DNA of 64,000 nt from Mayfieldus sp963841445 (GTDB taxonomy: Bacteria > Actinomycetota > Thermoleophilia > Solirubrobacterales > 70-9): NCBI GenBank assembly GCA_963841445.1, contig CAWJCP010000002.1, forward strand, positions 1,240,001 to 1,304,000, written 5' to 3'. The stretch's first letter is position 1; every line of letters starts with the position of its first letter. The position numbers and the translations under genes were made by a program. Shown piece after piece: positions 59,250 to 64,000 of the stretch. The notes under the pieces are model-generated. The model had not been told where the DNA came from. It saw nothing but the letters and a program-made list of their open reading frames with translations, and made no database searches.

Positions 59250-61035
59250 ATGAGCTTCGTGTCCCGGTGGGGGGTCGCCGTGCTAGCGATCTTCGCGCTC
59301 GGCGCGATCCCGCCTGGCGGCGCCACCGCACAGTCGCCGAGGGGCCCCAAGGTACGGACCGGCAGCGCGCTGGTCCCTGGCCGATTGATCGTCCGCTTCG
59401 CGCCCGGACTCGGCCGCCCGGCTCAACGGGGCGTCGCCGGCAATCTCGGGGACGAGCTGGGGCGGCGCCTCGGCGTCGCCGGGCTCGGCATCGTTGACAC
59501 GCCCGCCGGGCGCAATCCGCGGGCGGCGGCGCGCCACCTCGCCGCCCAGCCGGGCGTGCTCTACGCCGAGCCCGACCAGCTGATCGACTACCGAACGATC
59601 CCCGACGACCCGATGTTCGGACACCAGTGGGCGTTGCTCAACGGTGGCCAGCGCATCGACGCAGACAAGGGGACGCCCGGGGCAGACATAGTGGCGACCC
59701 CTGCCTGGAACCTTGGCACCGGCTCGCCCTCGGTGATCGTCGCCGACGTCGACACCGGCGCCGATCTCACCCATCCCGACCTCGCGGCCAACATCTGGAT
59801 CAATCCGGCCGAGACCCCCAACAACCACATCGACGACGACGGCAACGGCCTCACCGACGACGTCAACGGCTGGGATTGGGCCGATTCGGACAACTCCCCC
59901 AACGACAGCCGCAGCTTCGACCAGGGCCATGGCACCGAAACCGCGAGCGTCATCGGCGCGGTCGGGGACAACGGGATCGGGGTCAGCGGGGTCGACTGGC
60001 GGGTCAGCCTGATGCCGCTTCGCGCCGCGACCCTCTCGGACACGATCTCCGCCTTCGTGTACGCGCGCCAGGAGGGCGCGCGGGTGATCAACTTCAGCGC
60101 CGGCTTCCCCTTCTACTCGCAGGCGCTCAAGGACACGATCGACAACCTCGGCTCGGTGCTGATAGTCAACGCCGCCGACAACGGCGGCTTCAACGGGCGC
60201 GGCGACAACAGCGACAAGGCCGGCGACTTTCCCTGCAAGTTTCGATCGGCGAACCTGATCTGCGTCGCGGCGTCCAACCAGCGCGACAGGCTGACCACGT
60301 TCTCGAACTTCGGCCCCCGCTCGGTGGACCTGGCGGCGCCGGGGCAGAACGTCCTCGGCGCCTACCCGCCACGGGCTCTCTCCTACGACCTCAACGAGTT
60401 CTTCGACGAGCCGCTCGGCAAGCGGCTCTCACGCGGCGGCAAGCACGACCACTGGGGGTTGACGAACAAGCTCGGCGGGTCGCTGACCGACTCGAAGCGC
60501 GGCGACTACCGCAACAACACCAACTCGTTCGTTACCACCCGTTCGATCGACCTCCGGCAACGGCGCGCCTGCGAGGTCGACTTCTTCCTGCTCACCCGGC
60601 TTCAGAAAGGGCCGGACCGGTTGCTCGTCGAGGTGCGGCGCCGGCACCGGCGCTGGCACAGGCTCGGCAGCTACACCGGCGTCACGAAGGGGGACTTCCA
60701 CTTCCTGCGCTTCCCGAAGCATCTCCGCGGCGTCCGCGGCGTCCGGGTCCGATTCCGCCTCCGACACCGACGCGACCATCCACCACGACGGCGTCTACAT
60801 CGACGACCTCCAGGTGACCTGCGTCACCACCGCGCCCACCTACGCCTACGCCGACGGGACCTCATTCGCGGCGCCGCAGGTGGCGGGGGCGGCGGCCTTG
60901 ATCCTGGCTCGATTCCCGGCCAGCACGGCTGCCGACCTCAAGGCGCGCCTGATCGACAGCGTTCACCACCTGCCCTCGATGGCGGGGAAGATGGTCAGCG
61001 GCGGCCGCCTCGACGTGAACGCCGCGGTGCGCTAG
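59250..61035 (+). CDS. Subtilisin-like serine protease (frameshifted near 60760)
   Basis: Secreted S8 peptidase, ~595 residues after joining. Signal peptide (VAVLAIFALGAIPPGGATA), an I9-like prodomain (GRLIVRFAPGLGRPAQRGVA, GVLYAEPDQLIDY), catalytic Asp168 in VADVDTGADLTHPDL, His227 in DQGHGTET and Ser in YADGTSFAAPQVAGAAALIL. Between them, about 150 residues form a beta-rich insert (RACEVDFFLLTRLQKGPDRL). The insert's end (RVRFRL to SDTDATIHHDGVYIDDLQVT) needs one base fewer near 60760. No C-terminal sorting signal is seen. Confidence 0.87.
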
Positions 61036-61094
61036 CTGCAATCCCTGCGTCGGCCCGGTTGCCTTCGCACGCCCCGGCCTGATAGGGATTGCAG
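61036..61094. promoter_or_regulatory. Inverted repeat upstream of the ABC substrate-binding gene
   Basis: CTGCAATCCCT (61036-61046) and AGGGATTGCAG (61084-61094), a perfect 11-bp pair around 37 GC-rich bases, starting right after the protease stop. It could be the protease terminator, a structured leader or an operator pair for the gene at 61133. Confidence 0.5.
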
Positions 61095-61132
61095 TTGCAA
61101 ATGCGTCTCAACGTGCGTTTAGGAGGGATCTC

Positions 61133-62431
61133 GTGAAGCGACCAAGTCTGACTTTGGCCGCCGTGGTCGCTGCAGTTGTGTTGGCGGCCGGGCTGGCAGC
61201 ATGCGGAAGCAGCAATGACAATGGCGGTGGCGGAGGCGGCGGAAAGGCCTCGTTCAACCTCACGATCGGCGATCTGGTGCCGTTGACGGGAGACCTCTCC
61301 CCGTTCGGGCCCCCCGGTCAGAAGGCGGCGCAGCTTGCCGTCGACCAGATGAAAGCGGCGATCAAGAAGGACGGGCTCGACCAGACCGTGAAGCTGCTCA
61401 ACGAGGACACGCAGACCGACGCGCAGGCCTCAACCCAGGCGGCGCGCAAGGTCTCCGACGCCGGTGCCAGCTGCATCGCCGGCGCCTGGGCCTCGTCGGA
61501 CACCATTCCGGTCGCACGCTCGGTTTCGATCCCCGACGGGATCCTGCAGATCTCGCCCGCTTCGACTTCCGATGAGATCACTGGCCTCAGCGACAAGGGG
61601 CTGCTGAATCGAACCGCACCGCCGGATCGCTTCCAGGGCCCGACCCTGGCGAAGGCGATTGCCGACGACCTCGGCGGAGCGTCGGGCAAGACCGTCAACA
61701 TCGGCGCCCGAAACGACTCCTACGGGAACGGCCTCGCGGGCACCTTCAAGAAGGCCTGGGAGGGGGCCGGCGGCAAGGTTGGTCAGGAGGTGATCTACGA
61801 CCCCGAGCAGCCGTCCTATGACTCCGAGGCAGCGAAGATCGTCTCCGGAAACCCCGATGCGATCGTGATCATCGACTTCCCCGAGACCTTTGCGAAGGTC
61901 GGGCCGGCGCTTGCGCGGACCGGAAAGTGGGATCCGTCGATCGCCTGGGGCACCGACGGGCTGGGGTCGGAGGACACCAGCAAGCTGGCCGGAGCGAAGG
62001 TTGTCGAAGGGATGCGGGGAACCGCACCGGGATCGCCCGACAAGGACCCGTCGACGCAGGCGTTCAACGCCCTGTTCAAGAAGTCGGCGCCGACGAACGT
62101 CGCGAACCAGGTGTTCGCACCGCAGAACTTCGACGCGGTGATGCTCTGCTACCTGGCGGCCGTTGCCGCCGGCAGCGCCGACGGCCAGCAGATGGCCGAC
62201 CAGGTTCGCGATGTCAGCTCCGCGCCGGGCACCAAGTACACCTGGCAGCAGCTGCCCGAGGCAGTCAAGGCGCTGCAAAACGGCGATGACATCGACTACC
62301 AGGGCGCGTCGGGTGCGATCGACATGAACGCCGACGGCGACGCCACCGGCGGCGTTTACGACATCTACCAGTTCGAGGGCGGAGCCCTTAAGACGGTCGG
62401 CGAGGAGCCGGTCGAGGCGTCCGGGGGCTGA
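61133..62431 (+). CDS. livJ: ABC transporter substrate-binding protein (branched-chain amino acid type)
   Basis: Lipoprotein of 432 residues: signal with lipobox LAAGLAACGSSN, then the periplasmic-binding fold (FNLTIGDLVPLTGDLSPFGP, ISPASTSDEITGLSDKGLLN, NIGARNDSYGNGLAGTFKKA). Binds leucine-type amino acids or another small ligand for the ATPases at 62491 and 63246. GTG start preceded by AGGAGG. The permeases are not in the window. Confidence 0.87.
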   Translation: MKRPSLTLAAVVAAVVLAAGLAACGSSNDNGGGGGGGKASFNLTIGDLVPLTGDLSPFGPPGQKAAQLAVDQMKAAIKKDGLDQTVKLLNEDTQTDAQASTQAARKVSDAGASCIAGAWASSDTIPVARSVSIPDGILQISPASTSDEITGLSDKGLLNRTAPPDRFQGPTLAKAIADDLGGASGKTVNIGARNDSYGNGLAGTFKKAWEGAGGKVGQEVIYDPEQPSYDSEAAKIVSGNPDAIVIIDFPETFAKVGPALARTGKWDPSIAWGTDGLGSEDTSKLAGAKVVEGMRGTAPGSPDKDPSTQAFNALFKKSAPTNVANQVFAPQNFDAVMLCYLAAVAAGSADGQQMADQVRDVSSAPGTKYTWQQLPEAVKALQNGDDIDYQGASGAIDMNADGDATGGVYDIYQFEGGALKTVGEEPVEASGG

Positions 62432-62457
62432 GGCCCAGACACGTCAAGCGGCATCGA

Positions 62458-62483
62458 GCGGCCGGGGCGAGAGCCCCGGCCGC
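62458..62483. terminator. Bidirectional terminator between convergent ABC genes
   Basis: GCGGCCGGGGC-GAGA-GCCCCGGCCGC, perfect 11-bp stem midway between the convergent stops at 62431 and 62491, followed by TTCGTGTT on the plus strand. Confidence 0.85.
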
Positions 62484-62490
62484 TTCGTGT

Positions 62491-63249
62491 TCAGGTTTCG
62501 GCGCGCTCCGACCTGTCGTCGATGCGCGCGGTTCCACCCAGGTAGAGCTCCGCGACTTTCGGGTCCTCGAGCAGCTGCTTCCCGGGCCCCTCGAAGCGGT
62601 CCTGACCGAGATCGAGGACGTAGCCGCGATCGGACATGTTCAGGGCGCGGCGGGCGTTCTGCTCGACCATCACGATCGTCACCCCGTCGCGGTTGATCTC
62701 CTCGACCTTCTCGAAGATCGCCTCGACGAAGGCGGGTGCGAGCCCGGCCGAGGGCTCGTCGAGGAGCAGGAGCCGGGGGGCGGGCATCAGCGCCCGCGCC
62801 ATCGCGACCATCTGGCGCTCACCGCCGCTCATCGTCCCCGCCGCCTGCCTGCTTCGTTCGCCCAAACGCGGAAAGAGGCCGAACATGTGCTCGATCTGAT
62901 CGCCGACCCCGTCCTGCGTGAAGGCACCCATGCGCAGGTTCTCCTCCACGGTGAGAGTCGGAAAGACGTTGTCGATCTGCGGCACGTAGCTCATCCCGCG
63001 CCGCGCGATCGCGTGCGGGCGCAGCGCGGTGATGTCCTCGCCGCGCAGCTGCACCAGCCCCCCGCGGGGGCGCAGAAGCCCGAATATCGTCTTGATCAGG
63101 GTCGACTTGCCGGCCCCGTTGGGGCCGATCACGGTGACGACCTCCCCCTCCTGCACCTTGATCGACACCCCGCTGAGGATGTCTACCTCGGGCACGTAGC
63201 CTGCCACCAGGTCCTCGGTGTAGAGGACCGGCTGCCCATCGGAGCTCAT
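62491..63249 (-). CDS. livF: Branched-chain amino acid ABC transporter ATPase LivF
   Basis: 252 residues: Walker A VIGPNGAGKSTLIKTI, ABC signature MSGGERQMVAMARAL, Walker B LLLLDEPSAGLAP and H-loop VMVEQNARRAL. The Q-to-E variation in the EQN motif is typical of LivF. Start overlaps the livG stop (ATGA). Confidence 0.92.
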   Translation of the reverse strand: MSSDGQPVLYTEDLVAGYVPEVDILSGVSIKVQEGEVVTVIGPNGAGKSTLIKTIFGLLRPRGGLVQLRGEDITALRPHAIARRGMSYVPQIDNVFPTLTVEENLRMGAFTQDGVGDQIEHMFGLFPRLGERSRQAAGTMSGGERQMVAMARALMPAPRLLLLDEPSAGLAPAFVEAIFEKVEEINRDGVTIVMVEQNARRALNMSDRGYVLDLGQDRFEGPGKQLLEDPKVAELYLGGTARIDDRSERAET

Positions 63250-64000
63250 TCCGGCTTCCCGTCCTCGTTCTCGCCCTCCGCGTCCGATCCGGCTCCCCCG
63301 AGGTAGGCGTCGATCACCGCCTGGTCCCCGCGAACCTCGTGCGGCTCGCCGTCGGCGATCACCCTCCCCTGCGCCATCACGATCACGCGATCGGAGTGGC
63401 CCATGACGACGTCCATGTCGTGCTCGATGAACAGGAAGGTGACTCCCTCCTCGGAGCGCAGGCGCTGCATGTGGTCGAGCAGCCGCCGCCCCAGGGTCGG
63501 GTTGATGCCGGCCATCGGCTCGTCGAGCATCAGCAGGCGCGGCCGCGTCATCAGCGCTCGGGCGAGCTCGAGCAGCTTGCGCTGTCCGCCGGACAGCGTG
63601 CCCGCGTACTGGTCAGCCTTCTCGTCGAGGTTGAAGACCTCCAGCAGCTCGATCGCCTGATCGCGGACCTCGGACTCGCGCCGGCGCCAGGAGCGCGGTC
63701 GCAGGATCACGTTGGCGAGATGCTCGCCGGGCTGATCGCCTGCCGCGAGCATCATGTTGTCGATCACCGGCATCGCCGCCAGGGCCTTGGTGATCTGGAA
63801 GGTCCGGACCATTCCGAGGCGCGCGATCGTGTGCGGCGCCCGCCCGGCGATCGGCTGATCGCCAAACACCACCTCTCCATGGTCTGCCCGGTAGAAGCCG
63901 GTCAGCACGTTGAACAGCGTCGTCTTGCCGGCGCCGTTGGGCCCGATCAGCGCGGTGATCGAGCCTTCACCGACATCGAGAGTCGCGCCATCGACCGCCC
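63246..64000 (-). CDS. livG: Branched-chain amino acid ABC transporter ATPase LivG (runs off window)
   Basis: C-terminal ~251 residues. Walker A ALIGPNGAGKTTLFNVLTGF near the window edge, IARLGMVRTFQI, signature LSGGQRKLLELARAL, Walker B LLMLDEPMAGINP, H-loop FIEHDMDVVMGHSDRV, all typical of LivG. The beginning lies beyond position 64000. An acidic tail (AEGENEDGKPE) is unusual. Confidence 0.92.
   Translation of the reverse strand, partial: AVDGATLDVGEGSITALIGPNGAGKTTLFNVLTGFYRADHGEVVFGDQPIAGRAPHTIARLGMVRTFQITKALAAMPVIDNMMLAAGDQPGEHLANVILRPRSWRRRESEVRDQAIELLEVFNLDEKADQYAGTLSGGQRKLLELARALMTRPRLLMLDEPMAGINPTLGRRLLDHMQRLRSEEGVTFLFIEHDMDVVMGHSDRVIVMAQGRVIADGEPHEVRGDQAVIDAYLGGAGSDAEGENEDGKPE

Overview
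The window is high-GC, gene-dense DNA of a monoderm actinobacterium. The content suggests class Thermoleophilia (Solirubrobacterales-like): a primary sigma-70 factor, two F420-type LLM oxidoreductases, ergothioneine genes, FtsZ with an actinobacterial-style C-terminal peptide, a Get3/ArsA gene pair like the mycobacterial one, and a type IV pilus set without any secretin. The taxonomy is inferred from gene content only. No tRNA, rRNA, CRISPR array or recognisable transposase gene was seen. No gene-free stretch exceeds 300 bases.

Layout. 1-3199 (minus): parA-like, ftsZ and the start of a gamma-glutamyltransferase, in one tight operon. 3443-5568 (plus): a pair of Get3/ArsA-like ATPases. 5565-7931 (minus): a HEPN-like protein with a repetitive acidic tail, then an HxlR regulator. 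7989-11585 (minus): pilM, pilN, pilO and a PilP-like gene. 11810-13507 (plus): a membrane glycosyltransferase. 13433-22267 (minus): prepilin peptidase, three pilins, pilC, pilT, pilB, a thioredoxin-fold-like protein and a second pilT. 22319-24172 (minus): an acetyltransferase and the primary sigma factor. 24450-33491: YihY-type membrane protein, GlpX, LLM oxidoreductase, EgtD/EgtB and an SDR. 33661-39746: small membrane and secreted proteins, the three-subunit transhydrogenase PntB/PntAB/PntAA and a second LLM oxidoreductase. 39792-47365: secreted propeller/RTX protein, P-type ATPase, and fatty-acid genes (thioesterase, enoyl-CoA hydratase, acyl-CoA dehydrogenase). 47406-51279 (minus): three large minor-pilin-like proteins (PilV/PilW/PilX order). 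51426-58682: thiolase, coiled-coil anchor protein, DUF5679 protein, ECF sigma/anti-sigma/lipoprotein operon, PAS, MBL-fold, enoyl-CoA hydratase and an alarmone-hydrolase-like HD protein. 58657-64000: membrane protein, subtilase, and a branched-chain amino-acid-type ABC system.

How it works together. The two pilus loci plus prepilin peptidase supply most of a monoderm type IV pilus: inner-membrane platform (PilM/N/O/C), extension motor (PilB), two retraction-type motors (PilT), major-type pilins and large adhesin-like minor pilins. Acyl-CoA dehydrogenase, two enoyl-CoA hydratases, a thioesterase and a thiolase suggest fatty-acid or acyl-CoA catabolism. Transhydrogenase, F420 enzymes and ergothioneine point to redox balancing in an aerobe.

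The most interesting non-coding signals are: a dispersed family of GC hairpin repeats; a shared 15-bp palindrome in the promoters of the HxlR gene and the primary sigma gene; an intrinsic terminator inside the sigma leader; and a pilin leader whose Shine-Dalgarno sequence has a perfect 10-nt complement upstream. Seven genes carry single-base frameshifts, housekeeping-type genes included, so base-level errors in the assembly are the simplest explanation for those.
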